A DNA stretch of 64,000 bases from Firmicutes bacterium HGW-Firmicutes-9 (GCA_002841395.1 PGZM01000002.1:256201-320200); one strand, 5' to 3'. Positions 11,300 through 20,746 are shown, numbered from the stretch's first letter. Notes: generated from the letters alone by a model not told the origin. Made by a program: numbers and translations.

Positions 11300-13003
11300 T
11301 TATTTCTGTTCCGGTGTTTCATGCTCGTGGAGCACGAACTCTGTGATGGGTTTGCCTGGCGCGACCATCGGCGTGATGGTTTCGTCGCAACCGATGCGGC
11401 AGTCGATGACAGCCGTTTCGCCGGACGCCAGCGCTTCTTCGAACGCTTCGTCAAACTGTTCCAGCGAGCAAACGGTATAACCCTTGAGGCCGTACGCTTC
11501 TGCAAGCTTTGCAAAATCGGGTCCGCGGTCGAGGTTGGTCTGCGAATACCGTTTGCCGTAGAACACGGTCTGCCACTGACGCACCATGCCCAGCACACCG
11601 TTGTTCATCACGATGATGATCACGGGGATGCCGTAGTGCTGCATAGTCGCAAGTTCGTTACTGTTCATGCGGAAGCATCCGTCACCAGTAAACAGGACGA
11701 CTTTCCGATCCTGTCGCGCAACCGCCGCGCCCATCGCTGCTCCCGAACCGTAGCCCATCGTGCCAAATCCGCCGGAGGTGATAAACGTGCCCGGCACTTC
11801 ATAACCGTAGTAGCGCGCTGCCCACATCTGGTGCTGACCCACGTCGGTGACGACGATGGCGTCTTTCGGCAGGTGATTCTGCGTCTCGGTGATGATCGCC
11901 TTGGGTGTAAATCCCAAATGACGCGGTGCGCGTGCGGGCACTTTGAGTGTTTGAATCGCGCTCAGCCACTGCTCTCGCTCTGCCGTTTCAAACGGTGCGG
12001 ATTCTAGAACTTTTAACAAACGCTGCAACACGCTCTTGACGTCGCCCTGAATGTGATGTGCAGTGCGGACGTTTTTGTTGATCTCCGCTGCGTCTATGTC
12101 GATCTGCACGATCTTTGCGCTCTTGCAGAACTTGTTCACGTCACCCGTCACGCGGTCGTTGAATCGGCTGCCAAGCGCGATGAAGAGTTCGCTTTCCGAC
12201 ACCGCAACGTTGGTCGCGCGGGTACCGTGCATGCCGATCATGCCGGTGAAGTTTGGGTGTGACGACGGAATGCACCCCGTGCCCATCAATGTCGTTCCAA
12301 CGGGTGCTTTGATCAGCTCGGCAAGCTGTGTCACTTCTTCGCTTGCGCCTGCGAGCAATGCGCCGCCACCGCAGAGCATGAACACCTTGTCGTGTTTGCA
12401 GATCATGTCCGCGAGTTCTTCGATTCCGGCTGCCGCCTCTTCGCTGACGGGCGAAGTTTTTCTCGCGGTATCGATCTTTTCAGCCGAATATTCTGCTGTC
12501 TCAGCAGTCACGTTCTTCGGGATATCGACGAGCACGGGGCCGGGACGGCCAGTTCTCGCGATCTCGAACGCTTCCCGCATGATCTGTGCGAGGTCTTTGA
12601 CATCCTTGACGATGAAGTTGTGCTTGGTAATCGGTGTTGTGATGCCGGCAATGTCCGCCTCCTGAAAACTGTCTTTACCGATCAGGTTAACGTTGACATT
12701 TCCCGTGATGAACACGACAGGCACGCTGTCGAGGTATGCGGTTGCGATGCCGGTGACGAGGTTTGTCGCCCCGGGGCCTGAGGTCGCGATGCAGACGCCG
12801 ACCTTTCCGCTTGCGCGGGCGTAACCATCCGCCGCGTGCGATGCGCCCTGTTCATGCGCGGTGAGAATATGGTGGATGCGGTCGCTGCTTTTGTACAGCT
12901 CGTCGTAAATATTCAGCACGGAGCCGCCGGGATAGCCGAACACGGTGTCGACTCCCTGCTCCACGAGGCATTCGATGAGGATTTGTGCGCCGGTGAGTTT
13001 CAT
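11300..13003 (-). CDS. ilvB: Acetolactate synthase large (catalytic) subunit
   Basis: ThDP-dependent enzyme making acetolactate or acetohydroxybutyrate. It has 567 residues with three domains: N-terminal ThDP domain ([31 protein letters not shown]), a central domain, and the C-terminal ThDP domain with the [15 protein letters not shown]...NN motif near residue 430. ATG at 13003 has AAAGGAG 7 nt upstream; the open frame extends 27 codons further without similarity. It follows cimA by 37 nt. The regulatory subunit ilvN is encoded six genes downstream. Confidence 0.95.
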   Translation of the reverse strand: MKLTGAQILIECLVEQGVDTVFGYPGGSVLNIYDELYKSSDRIHHILTAHEQGASHAADGYARASGKVGVCIATSGPGATNLVTGIATAYLDSVPVVFITGNVNVNLIGKDSFQEADIAGITTPITKHNFIVKDVKDLAQIMREAFEIARTGRPGPVLVDIPKNVTAETAEYSAEKIDTARKTSPVSEEAAAGIEELADMICKHDKVFMLCGGGALLAGASEEVTQLAELIKAPVGTTLMGTGCIPSSHPNFTGMIGMHGTRATNVAVSESELFIALGSRFNDRVTGDVNKFCKSAKIVQIDIDAAEINKNVRTAHHIQGDVKSVLQRLLKVLESAPFETAEREQWLSAIQTLKVPARAPRHLGFTPKAIITETQNHLPKDAIVVTDVGQHQMWAARYYGYEVPGTFITSGGFGTMGYGSGAAMGAAVARQDRKVVLFTGDGCFRMNSNELATMQHYGIPVIIIVMNNGVLGMVRQWQTVFYGKRYSQTNLDRGPDFAKLAEAYGLKGYTVCSLEQFDEAFEEALASGETAVIDCRIGCDETITPMVAPGKPITEFVLHEHETPEQK

Positions 13004-13040
13004 ATATGTACTCCTTTCGATCTCAGGAAAATCTCTTTTC

Positions 13041-14645
13041 TTACGCGCTTTCGCCCTGCGCTTCGAGATATTTTGTCTGCGCATTGGACTTGAGCAGTTT
13101 ATATTCGATAGAATCCATCAGCGCGCGTGTACTCGCCTGCATGATGTCTACCGCGACGCCGACGGTCGTCCAGTATTCATGTCCGTCGGTAGACTCGATG
13201 AGCACGCGTACCTTTGCGGCTGTCGCGCTCTCGCTGTCGAGTACACGTACCTTATAATCCGTCAACCGGATTTCTCCGATTTCGGGATAAAATACCTCCA
13301 GCGCTTTACGTAATGCTGCGTCGATGGCGTTCACGGGGCCTAGCCCCTCTGCTGCAGTGATCTCCAGCTGCTCGCCAACAAGTACTTTAATCGAAGCGAG
13401 CGACGGCTTCTTGCGGATTTCGGACTGCGGCTCGTCAACTACGCTGAGCATCTGCAGTTCGAAAAACTTTGGCCGTACGCCGAGTAACTTTCGTACTTCC
13501 AACTCAAAGGAAGCTTCCGCACCCTCAAACTGATAACCCTGATGTTCCATCTGCTTGACCATGTCGATGATCCTTGTGGCTTCTTCCGAGTCCTTCTTGA
13601 TGTCGGGATAGAATCCCTTGACCTTCTCCAGAATCGCGCTTCTGCCCGCTACTTCGGACATCATCACGCGGCGGGTATTGCCAACCAGTGACGGTGAAAC
13701 ATGCTCGAACGTGAGGGAATTTTTCATGACACCGTCAACATGCATGCCGCCTTTGTGTGCAAATGCATTTGCACCGACATAGGGCGTGTTTTTGCTGACG
13801 CTGATGTTCGAGATATCTGCCACTTCGTGCACCGTGCTTGTCAGTCGCTCCAATGCTTCTGCAGGCACACAGTCATATCCAAGTTTCAGTTGAAGCCCTG
13901 CCAGTACGGTCGAAAGATTTGCGTTGCCGCAGCGTTCACCAAAGCCTGCAAGCGTGCCCTGCACATGTGTGGCGCCTGCGGTGACAGCGAGAATGCTGTT
14001 TGCCGCTGCCATTCCGGAGTCGTCGTGTGCATGAATGCCCACAGCAACGGGAAAACGTTCCTTGACCAGTGTTGTTACGCTCTGTACGAAGTCCGGGAAG
14101 CTGCCGCCGTTTGTATCGCAAAGGCAAAGGCAATCTGCGCCGTTTTCGTAGGCCGCCTGCAGGGTTTGAAGCGCATACTCGGGGTTCGCACGGTAACCAT
14201 CAAAGAAATGCTCCGCGTCGTAAACGACCTCTTTCCCCTGCTCCTTGAGATAACGAATCGTGTCGCGAATCATCGCAAGGTTTTCGGAAAGCTCCGCGCG
14301 TAGAATGTCGGTCACATGGATATCCCAGGATTTCCCGAAGATCGTAACGGACTCCGTATTTGCAGACAGAAGAGACTTGATGTTTGCGTCGTCTTCCACC
14401 GCGATGTTCTTTTTGCGGGTCGCGCCAAACGCGGTCACCTTCGCGTGCTTGAGCGGGTGCTGACGAAGAAGTTCAAAGAACTCCATGTCCTTGGGATTGG
14501 AGCCGGGATTGCCTGCCTCGATATAATCGACCTGGAGTTCGTCGAGAATACGAGCAATCTTAATTTTATCCTGTACGGAAAAAGAGATGCCAACGCTCTG
14601 CGCACCGTCGCGCAGCGTTGAATCCAGTAGATATACCTTGTTCAT
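13041..14645 (-). CDS. cimA: (R)-citramalate synthase
   Basis: A 534-residue member of the DRE-TIM family. The N-terminal LLDSTLRDGAQSVGISFSVQ, HAHDDSGMAAANSI and the NLSTVLAGLQLKLGY segment are typical of CimA-type citramalate synthases rather than LeuA, and a C-terminal dimer/allosteric domain is present. It condenses pyruvate with acetyl-CoA and gives 2-ketobutyrate through the leuCDB enzymes, so isoleucine can be made without threonine deaminase. First gene after the T-box leader; ATG has AGGAGG 8 nt upstream. Confidence 0.9.
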   Translation of the reverse strand: MNKVYLLDSTLRDGAQSVGISFSVQDKIKIARILDELQVDYIEAGNPGSNPKDMEFFELLRQHPLKHAKVTAFGATRKKNIAVEDDANIKSLLSANTESVTIFGKSWDIHVTDILRAELSENLAMIRDTIRYLKEQGKEVVYDAEHFFDGYRANPEYALQTLQAAYENGADCLCLCDTNGGSFPDFVQSVTTLVKERFPVAVGIHAHDDSGMAAANSILAVTAGATHVQGTLAGFGERCGNANLSTVLAGLQLKLGYDCVPAEALERLTSTVHEVADISNISVSKNTPYVGANAFAHKGGMHVDGVMKNSLTFEHVSPSLVGNTRRVMMSEVAGRSAILEKVKGFYPDIKKDSEEATRIIDMVKQMEHQGYQFEGAEASFELEVRKLLGVRPKFFELQMLSVVDEPQSEIRKKPSLASIKVLVGEQLEITAAEGLGPVNAIDAALRKALEVFYPEIGEIRLTDYKVRVLDSESATAAKVRVLIESTDGHEYWTTVGVAVDIMQASTRALMDSIEYKLLKSNAQTKYLEAQGESA

Positions 14646-14694
14646 GCTCTAGCCTCCTAGTGTCAATCGCTCTTGGTCGCCTGAAATTTGGTTA

Positions 14695-14728
14695 TAAAAA
14701 AGCCCCCGTCTCTCTTTTGAGACGGGGA
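14695..14728 (-). terminator. T-box conditional terminator
   Basis: On the minus strand GTCCCCGTCTC and GAGACGGGGGC form a stem followed by six T, about 50 bp before the cimA start. It is mutually exclusive with the antiterminator formed by the T-box core just upstream. Confidence 0.85.
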
Positions 14729-14992
14729 CGGATGCATCCTCGCGGTACCACTCAAATTGATCCCGTGTTCCCTTGCATATGATATGCCGGAAACGCACTG
14801 ATCCACTTAAAACAGGTTCTAACAAACCCTGGCTGGTAACGGTGCCTGCCGTAATACGCTTACTGTGCTTCAGCGTCTCTGCTCGGGAGGGATCCGCTGC
14901 CCGCGTCGCCACCGGTTTGCACCACCCACCGGCTCTCTTAAGACGAGCTTGCGATCAGCATGTCTCTTTCATCGCATGTATATATCTGAATT
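14695..14992 (-). promoter_or_regulatory. T-box leader of the ilv/leu operon
   Basis: The minus strand carries the T-box core GAGTGGTACCGCG (14741-14753), followed by a strong terminator, and upstream a stem I with the conserved AGAGAGCCGG (about 14933-14942) and GGATCCCTCCCGAGC elements. T-boxes bind a specific tRNA and antiterminate when it is uncharged. The leader directly precedes cimA, so a branched-chain aminoacyl-tRNA is expected. I could not fix the specifier codon with confidence; the candidate loop GACGCTGAAGCACAGTAAGC contains CTG but can also be aligned to give GCA or CAC. Confidence 0.9.
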
Positions 14993-14998
14993 TCGGAT

Positions 14999-15028
14999 AA
15001 TATACCATATATGATACAAGTGTGTCAA
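14999..15028 (-). promoter_or_regulatory. Promoter of the ilv/leu operon
   Basis: TTGACA (15023-15028) and TATATT (14999-15004), 18 nt apart on the minus strand, placed just upstream of the T-box leader. Confidence 0.7.
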
Positions 15029-15125
15029 TAGGTTTCTTACTATTAATTGAATATGGACGCATAATCATCCATATAGTCCAACTAAAATAGAAAAATATCG
15101 TTAACAGCTCTTTCTCGTTCTGGTT

Positions 15126-16538
15126 TTACACCGTCTCAACCTTGATCAGGCTCGTGTTCCCCGAAACGCCGCTGACCTGACCGCCAGTGATGATGATGTG
15201 ATCGCCGCTTTGCAGATCAAACTTCTTCTTTGCGGTCTCCGTCGCATGATAGAACAGCACATCTGTTGAGGTAAATACGCCGCTCATGACAGGAATTACA
15301 CCCCAGCTCAGCGCGAGTTTATACCATACTTTGCGATTGGTGGTGAGGCCGATGATATCCATCGGCGGGCGGAAACGCGAAATCATACGCGCCGTGATGC
15401 CCGTCAACGTGCAGGCAACGATCACCTTCGCTTCCAGATCGATCGCCATGCCGCAGGTTGCGTGCGAAATCGCATCCACGGTGTTTTTAATATGAAACTC
15501 TGTGTTGCGGAAACGCTTAATATAATGAATGTGCGTCTCCGTCTCCTCTGCGATGCGCGCCATGGTTGCGACGGCTTCTACCGGGTATTTGCCCGCTGCG
15601 GTCTCGCCGGAGAGCATAACAGCGCTTGTGCCGTCGTAAACCGCGTTGGCAACGTCTGAAATCTCTGCGCGCGTCGGACGCGGATTGTGGATCATACTTT
15701 CCAGCATCTCAGTAGCGGTAATCACGCGCTTGCCTAAGAGGCGGCACTCTGTAACCAGATACTTCTGAATATACGGCAGCTCCTCAAACGGAATCTCCAC
15801 GCCGAGGTCGCCGCGCCCGATCATGATGCCTTCGCACTCTTCACAGATTTCGTGGATGTTGTTGATGCCGGTGCGGTTCTCGATCTTCGCGATGATGGCG
15901 ATGTCTTCCCCGCCGTTTTCTTTTAAAAACGCTTTCAGATCGATCAGATTCTGTCGCGTAGAGACAAACGACGCCGCGATGTAGTCCACACCGTTCTCAA
16001 TGCCAAACAGGAGGTCGGCCTTATCCTGTTCGCTCAAATAATCCTGGCGGATGAGTTTATTCGGGAAGCTCATGCTCTTTCGGTCGGAGAGCTCGCCGCC
16101 GACGACCACTTTGCAAACCGCGTCGGTATCCGTCAGCTTATCCACTTCGCAAACGATCAACCCGTTGTTGACGAGAATCCGATCTCCAATCTCCAACGAG
16201 TACGCAAGCCCGTTGAAATTGACCGCGACGCGATCCTTTGAGCCTTGTACGTCTTTTGCAGTGAAGGTGAACGAGTCACCTTCGTTGAGCGTGACCTTGC
16301 CGTCTTTGAACGTCTTAATTCGAAATTCCGGCCCCTTCGTGTCCTGCATGATGGCGATGGGCATATCCAGCTCTTCGCGGACTTTCTTGATTCGCTCAAT
16401 ACGCGTTCTGTGCTCCTCGTGCGATCCGTGTGAAAAATTGAGCCTTGCCGTATTCATGCCCGCACGGCACATGGCGACGAGAGTCTCTTCCGACTCGCTG
16501 GCAGGCCCGATGGTGCAGACGATTTTTGTTTTTCTCAT
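15126..16538 (-). CDS. pyk: Pyruvate kinase
   Basis: Glycolytic enzyme converting phosphoenolpyruvate and ADP to pyruvate and ATP. It has 470 residues, lacking the extra C-terminal PEP-utiliser-like domain found in some Firmicutes. Conserved parts include KTKIVCTIGPAS, NFSHGSHEEH, the catalytic lysine segment AKIENRTG, GRGDLGVEIP and the signature TATEMLESMIHNPRPTRAE. ATG at 16538 has GAGGAG 7 nt upstream. It stands alone between the T-box promoter region and a GNAT gene. Confidence 0.95.
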   Translation of the reverse strand: MRKTKIVCTIGPASESEETLVAMCRAGMNTARLNFSHGSHEEHRTRIERIKKVREELDMPIAIMQDTKGPEFRIKTFKDGKVTLNEGDSFTFTAKDVQGSKDRVAVNFNGLAYSLEIGDRILVNNGLIVCEVDKLTDTDAVCKVVVGGELSDRKSMSFPNKLIRQDYLSEQDKADLLFGIENGVDYIAASFVSTRQNLIDLKAFLKENGGEDIAIIAKIENRTGINNIHEICEECEGIMIGRGDLGVEIPFEELPYIQKYLVTECRLLGKRVITATEMLESMIHNPRPTRAEISDVANAVYDGTSAVMLSGETAAGKYPVEAVATMARIAEETETHIHYIKRFRNTEFHIKNTVDAISHATCGMAIDLEAKVIVACTLTGITARMISRFRPPMDIIGLTTNRKVWYKLALSWGVIPVMSGVFTSTDVLFYHATETAKKKFDLQSGDHIIITGGQVSGVSGNTSLIKVETV

Positions 16539-16579
16539 AATAGATCTCCTCAATCATACGCTGTTGATACAGTTCGACT

Positions 16580-16608
16580 ATCATACTATTCGATTTACAC
16601 GGCATCAA
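16580..16608 (-). promoter_or_regulatory. Putative pyk promoter
   Basis: TTGATG (16603-16608) and TATGAT (16580-16585), 17 nt apart, about 40 bp before the pyk start. Confidence 0.5.
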
Positions 16609-16673
16609 GAGGGAAAGTGTCAATTTTCAGTGTCAAAATACGTTTTTCACAAAAATTTTGCAGTCAATTATGC

Positions 16674-16699
16674 AAAAAGAGCGCATTTGTGCGCTCTTT
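16674..16699 (-). terminator. Terminator downstream of the GNAT gene
   Basis: A 10-bp stem (AAAGAGCGCA / TGCGCTCTTT) with a four-base loop, followed by a T run on the minus strand, right after the stop of the GNAT gene. Confidence 0.8.
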
Positions 16700-16708
16700 C
16701 GCCATTCA

Positions 16709-17293
16709 TTATGAAGGATTTCCTGTTTGTTCATCGCTCACCGCACGCGCGGTATCATAGCCGAGCTCGTAATAGTTGTTGCCGTTGAACGTAAAGTTCT
16801 TAATGACGTCCATGCCGACTTTGTTTGTGTGCGCTTTATAGGAGCGCTCGTTGACATGATTGATAAATGTAATCAGTAGGCGGTAGCGTTTGTTCATCTG
16901 CCTTGCGGAATAGGCAAACAAATCTTGCAGCACGCCTTGCCCGCGATAGTCCATGTCGATACAGACGGGACCATATTGATAGGAATTTTCGGTCGTCAGC
17001 GCTTGTCCCAAATATTCGGTGTTGGGCAAGTCCGCAATCATATGCTGAAACAGCGGCCATTTGCTCCAGAATTGCCAGCTGCCGGCCATCGCATAAGCGA
17101 CGACTTTATCGCCATCGCACGCAAGCGATATCCCGTCTTCCAGCTCGATCAACTCTCTCAACTGTTCCGTCGTAAAGAGCGTGGTAACAAAACCGTGTTT
17201 CTTCTCTTCTTCATTGATGAAAGACACGTGATATCTTTTTTGCAGCGTCTCAATCTGCGGGATGTCTTGAATGGTTGCGTTTCGGTAGATCAT
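16709..17293 (-). CDS. GNAT family N-acetyltransferase-like protein
   Basis: A 194-residue protein with the GNAT layout: an N-terminal IYRNATIQDIPQIETLQ strand/helix, and a GPVCIDMDYRGQGVLQDLF segment (about residues 121-139) that matches the acetyl-CoA-binding motif A (R/QxxGxG/A). The acceptor substrate cannot be read from the sequence. I chose ATG at 17293 because GGAGG lies 6 nt upstream; nine extra codons are open before it. It is monocistronic, with its own terminator. Confidence 0.75.
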   Translation of the reverse strand: MIYRNATIQDIPQIETLQKRYHVSFINEEEKKHGFVTTLFTTEQLRELIELEDGISLACDGDKVVAYAMAGSWQFWSKWPLFQHMIADLPNTEYLGQALTTENSYQYGPVCIDMDYRGQGVLQDLFAYSARQMNKRYRLLITFINHVNERSYKAHTNKVGMDVIKNFTFNGNNYYELGYDTARAVSDEQTGNPS

Positions 17294-17402
17294 GCATTTC
17301 CTCCGTACTAATACGATCAAACATCATTTACTTGATAGAAACACGTTATCACGCTGTTGCAATCACGTCAACCGGGATCGTAAAAACGCACAAATGATTA
17401 AA

Positions 17403-18803
17403 CTACACTATGCATATTCGATAATCTCTGATGGTCTCTTTGAGCAACTTTACTCCATTGTGAATATCTGAATCATCAAGATGCCCGTATCCCAACACTA
17501 GCTGATCCTTATGTGAGCCTTTCTGGATACAGTGCGATTCCATCGTCTTGACTACGATGCCTCTGCCACGGCAGAAGGATTGAAAATTGTCCTCAAAACT
17601 GGCCCCGTTGATTCTGACTGCTAGATGTAATCCGGAACTGTCGCCGAAAATTTCGCACGATTCTCCAAACTGCTTTTTCAGCACATCAACAAGAACTTGC
17701 CTTCGCTTTGCGTAATGATTTTTCATCGTTCGGATGTGACGATCGAATCCGCGTGTGCTCAGAAACATTGCAAGCGCTGCCTGATCGACGATCGGGTTTT
17801 GCACGTCGTTATGCATGCGCAGATATCGCCAACGGGACTGCAGCTCTTTCGGCAACACCGCATAGCCGATTCTCAACGCCGGGAACAGCGTTTTGCTGAA
17901 TGTGCCAACATAGATCACTCGACTGGCATCCATCGAAACCAAAGGAGAAATCGGTGATCCGGTGTAACGAAACTCGCTGTCATAGTCGTCTTCAACGATA
18001 TAGATTTCCTGCTCTAGGGCATATCGAATCAGTTCAGCGCGTCTGGAGGCAGGCAGTATGCCGCCAAGCGGGAACTGATGCGAAGGCGTGACATAGACCA
18101 TCTGTGCGCGTTCATCACCCGTGAGTTGATCCGTCATCATGCCGTGCTGATCGGCGGGAACCGGCACGATTTCGCAGTTACTCGCGACCAGCGTATCATA
18201 CAATCCTTTATGGCACGGGTCTTCCAGAATCACCCGCCCGACGTTGCCGCAGAGCAAATCCGCCAGAATGCGCAGCGCATGCGTGGCTCCCGCTGTGATA
18301 AAGACATTCTCAGCAAAAACAGACACCCCACGACTGCGCGAAAGCCACGATGCGATCTCCGCTCGAAGCGGTAGATACCCCTGCGGGCTGGTATAGCCGT
18401 AATCTTCAATAGTCAGTGACTGCGCCGCCTGCTGCAGCAGTCTGCTCCATTTTGCTCGCGGGAAAGAACTTAAATCCGGCCTTCCCGTCGTGAAGTCCGC
18501 GAGAATCGGTTTGCATGGCTCGCGTTCCGGCACCTTGGGCTGTTCTTTTGCGGGTTGCATCGCAACGCCTTGCGCGACAACGGTCTGCGAACCTTGCTTG
18601 CTTTCAAGGAATCCTTCGGCAAGCAGCATATCGTATGCTTCCACAACCGTGCTGCGCGAAACGCCAAGATCGCTCGCTAATTGGCGCGTGGAATAGAGCG
18701 GCGTCCCCTGCTCAAGCTCACTGCTGAGAATCTGCGCGCGCAACTGATGATAGATCTGTCTGCGAATGGGTTCCTCGGAACATCGATCGATGATTGGCAG
18801 CAT
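17403..18803 (-). CDS. MocR/PdxR-type GntR regulator with aminotransferase domain
   Basis: A 466-residue fusion of an N-terminal GntR winged helix (STRQLASDLGVSRSTVVEAYDMLLAEGFL, about residues 38-66) with a class I aminotransferase-like domain. The latter has the PLP-lysine region YVGTFSKTLFPALRIGY. MocR proteins such as PdxR and GabR use PLP or a PLP-amino acid adduct as the signal. It is divergent from an EamA transporter gene at 18943, the usual arrangement for control of a neighbour. ATACCA-type sites lie in the shared intergenic region. The actual effector and targets are inferred. Confidence 0.88.
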   Translation of the reverse strand: MLPIIDRCSEEPIRRQIYHQLRAQILSSELEQGTPLYSTRQLASDLGVSRSTVVEAYDMLLAEGFLESKQGSQTVVAQGVAMQPAKEQPKVPEREPCKPILADFTTGRPDLSSFPRAKWSRLLQQAAQSLTIEDYGYTSPQGYLPLRAEIASWLSRSRGVSVFAENVFITAGATHALRILADLLCGNVGRVILEDPCHKGLYDTLVASNCEIVPVPADQHGMMTDQLTGDERAQMVYVTPSHQFPLGGILPASRRAELIRYALEQEIYIVEDDYDSEFRYTGSPISPLVSMDASRVIYVGTFSKTLFPALRIGYAVLPKELQSRWRYLRMHNDVQNPIVDQAALAMFLSTRGFDRHIRTMKNHYAKRRQVLVDVLKKQFGESCEIFGDSSGLHLAVRINGASFEDNFQSFCRGRGIVVKTMESHCIQKGSHKDQLVLGYGHLDDSDIHNGVKLLKETIRDYRICIV

Positions 18804-18812
18804 GATTTCATA

Positions 18813-18858
18813 CTGGTATGCTTGATTGTAGCATTAATTGGTTCTTTAACAATACCAG
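18813..18858. promoter_or_regulatory. Candidate MocR operator (inverted CTGGTAT/ATACCAG)
   Basis: CTGGTAT (18813-18819) and ATACCAG (18852-18858) lie 32 bp apart in the 139-bp gap between the divergent MocR and EamA genes. ATACCA is the half-site reported for the MocR protein GabR, which uses direct repeats; here the two copies are inverted. Confidence 0.45.
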
Positions 18859-18942
18859 CCTTTCGCTTACCATCATAACAGAATCTAACGATAGTACAAC
18901 AAGATCTAATCTGGATTTGTTTGAACGGATCAAGGACGAACG

Positions 18943-19893
18943 ATGAAACACGAAACAGGACTCGGAAAACTCTATCTAACAGGAGCCTTTACATTGGCAG
19001 GAACAAGCGTTGTCTCGGCTCGGTTTGTCTCCGGCAAACTTGGCGTATTTACGATCGCCGCAGCGAGCATGGCGCTTGCACTGCTGTTATTGATACCGCT
19101 GAGTCGCAAAAAACTCGTGAGCACGCTCCGAACGATCAATTTTCGGCAAATACTTCGTATTATGCTAGAAGCTTTTTTTGGTATGTTTCTATTTCGGTTT
19201 CTGTTGCTCAACGGCGTTGCGCGAACAACCGCGCTGGAAGCGGGGATCCTGACAGGTGCGACACCTGCGATTACAGCTTTTCTTGCGTGGATGATCCTGC
19301 GGGAAACGGTCGGATTTCGCGCGGTACTCGGTATTCTCGCTACAGTGCTTGGCGGACTGCTGGTGCAGGGTATCGCAACAAACGGCGCAGGGCTGAATGC
19401 CATCCACATTGTCGGAAACCTGCTAGTGGTCGGCGCGGCAGCAAGCGAGTCTATGTTCAACATACTCTGTCGTTCTTCTGTGGTGAAAAAAGCCGCGGCG
19501 GGAACTCCACTCGATCCGTTGGTGCAGACGACGCTCGTGACGATATTCGCGCTCTTGTTCTGCTTGATTCCCGCAGCGTTTGAGCAACCTTTCGTCAGAT
19601 TATCGCAGATCGGTTTCGTAGAATGGAGTGCGTTGATCTGGTACGGCGTATTTGTGACCGCGCTGGCATATCTTTGCTGGTACGCGGGAATCAAGCGCAG
19701 CGGTGCATTCACAGCGGCCGCGTTCTCCGGGTTGATGCCGCTGACGTCCATGGTCCTCTCCACCCTGCTCCTGCGTGAATCTGCAGATATGTTTCAATGG
19801 CTCGGCGGAGCTTGCGTCATCGCCGGTATGGTGTTGATCGGTACAAGAAGAGAGAAACAGACGCGTAATAAATATACTATTCAGAGTACTTGA
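18943..19893 (+). CDS. EamA family (DMT) transporter
   Basis: A 316-residue protein with about ten hydrophobic helices in two EamA repeats (residues about 10-145 and 160-300). The typical ending of repeat 1 (GILTGATPAITAFLAWMILRE) and the final EamA helix pattern (PLTSMVLSTLLLRE) are visible. DMT transporters export amino acids or metabolites. It is divergent from the MocR regulator, which may control it, and is followed by an AraC-type gene 44 nt downstream. Substrate unknown. Confidence 0.85.
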   Translation: MKHETGLGKLYLTGAFTLAGTSVVSARFVSGKLGVFTIAAASMALALLLLIPLSRKKLVSTLRTINFRQILRIMLEAFFGMFLFRFLLLNGVARTTALEAGILTGATPAITAFLAWMILRETVGFRAVLGILATVLGGLLVQGIATNGAGLNAIHIVGNLLVVGAAASESMFNILCRSSVVKKAAAGTPLDPLVQTTLVTIFALLFCLIPAAFEQPFVRLSQIGFVEWSALIWYGVFVTALAYLCWYAGIKRSGAFTAAAFSGLMPLTSMVLSTLLLRESADMFQWLGGACVIAGMVLIGTRREKQTRNKYTIQST

Positions 19894-19937
19894 AACACCG
19901 CCTCGACATCGCTATAGTGATCGTGAGGGAAAAACCA

Positions 19938-20666
19938 ATGTACGATCACAAAGAAATAATTTGCGAAAAACGAGGCTGGACCGAGCAATTGCGCGTTCAC
20001 GCGCATCCCTTCGGGCACCTGCTCTTTCCGCTCAAAGGTCAACTCGTTATCGAAACCAAAACACAGTTTGAAGCGATCAGCGATGAGCGGGTTCTCTATC
20101 TGCCCGCGGAATGCGAGCATGCGTTTGGCGCACGCAAGGATTGGACGGAGTGCCTTGTCATCGACATTCCTTCCGGCCTACCTGCCAGCAGGCTCGCTGC
20201 GCCGGAGTCTGCATATGGACTGATTCTGAACATCAATCAGGACTGGCGTGCGCTGCGTTCTTTGATGCTGTCGGAGCAGGAGCGTGATCATCCTGCGCTT
20301 TCCAATTTAATACAGTATTCGCTGCATCTGCTGACGCGGAAACAGGAACCTGTTTCTATCCAATATCTGCATTCGCATTATATGGAGCCGGTTACGATTG
20401 AGGATCTGGCGAAGATGGAGCACTTCAATGCTTCCTATTATTCACAATGGTTCAAGAGCAGGATGAACATGACGCCGATGCAATATGTCCGGCAGCTGCG
20501 GATTCAGGAAGCGAAACGATTGCTGCTTGAGACGGACTACACGATAGCCGACATCACGCAGGCGGTTGGCTACAGTTGTCAGAGTCATTTGACGAAGGTG
20601 TTTGAGCAGCTAGAGCAAATATCACCGTTTGCATATAGAATCCAAAACAGACATAAAAAGAACTGA
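19938..20666 (+). CDS. AraC family transcriptional regulator
   Basis: A 242-residue protein with an N-terminal cupin-like sensing domain (HAHPFGHLLFPLKGQLV, about residues 21-37) and a C-terminal AraC DNA-binding domain of two HTH units. MEHFNASYYSQWFKSRMNMTP and the YTIADITQAVGYSCQSHLTKVF segment fit HTH 1 and 2. The start at 19938 has GAGGG about 8 nt upstream; the open frame extends to a TTG overlapping the EamA stop, which is less convincing. It probably regulates one of the two flanking EamA transporters. Confidence 0.88.
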   Translation: MYDHKEIICEKRGWTEQLRVHAHPFGHLLFPLKGQLVIETKTQFEAISDERVLYLPAECEHAFGARKDWTECLVIDIPSGLPASRLAAPESAYGLILNINQDWRALRSLMLSEQERDHPALSNLIQYSLHLLTRKQEPVSIQYLHSHYMEPVTIEDLAKMEHFNASYYSQWFKSRMNMTPMQYVRQLRIQEAKRLLLETDYTIADITQAVGYSCQSHLTKVFEQLEQISPFAYRIQNRHKKN

Positions 20667-20683
20667 TTTTTACAGAAAAACAT

Positions 20684-20740
20684 ACACCTCAAAGGCTGTA
20701 TTCTATCTTTGGTCGAAAGATTGATAAACGTCTGAGGTGT
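20684..20740 (+). promoter_or_regulatory. Hairpin leader sequestering the ribosome site of the second EamA gene
   Basis: ACACCTCA (20684-20691) is perfectly complementary to TGAGGTGT (20733-20740), and the latter contains the GAGGTG ribosome site 7 nt before the ATG at 20747. Inside lies a second hairpin, ATCTTT/AAAGAT with loop GGTCG (20705-20721). Pairing of the outer stem would hide the ribosome site, so control of translation is plausible. The T run after the stem could also give a terminator. Confidence 0.5.
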
Positions 20741-20746
20741 CTTTTT

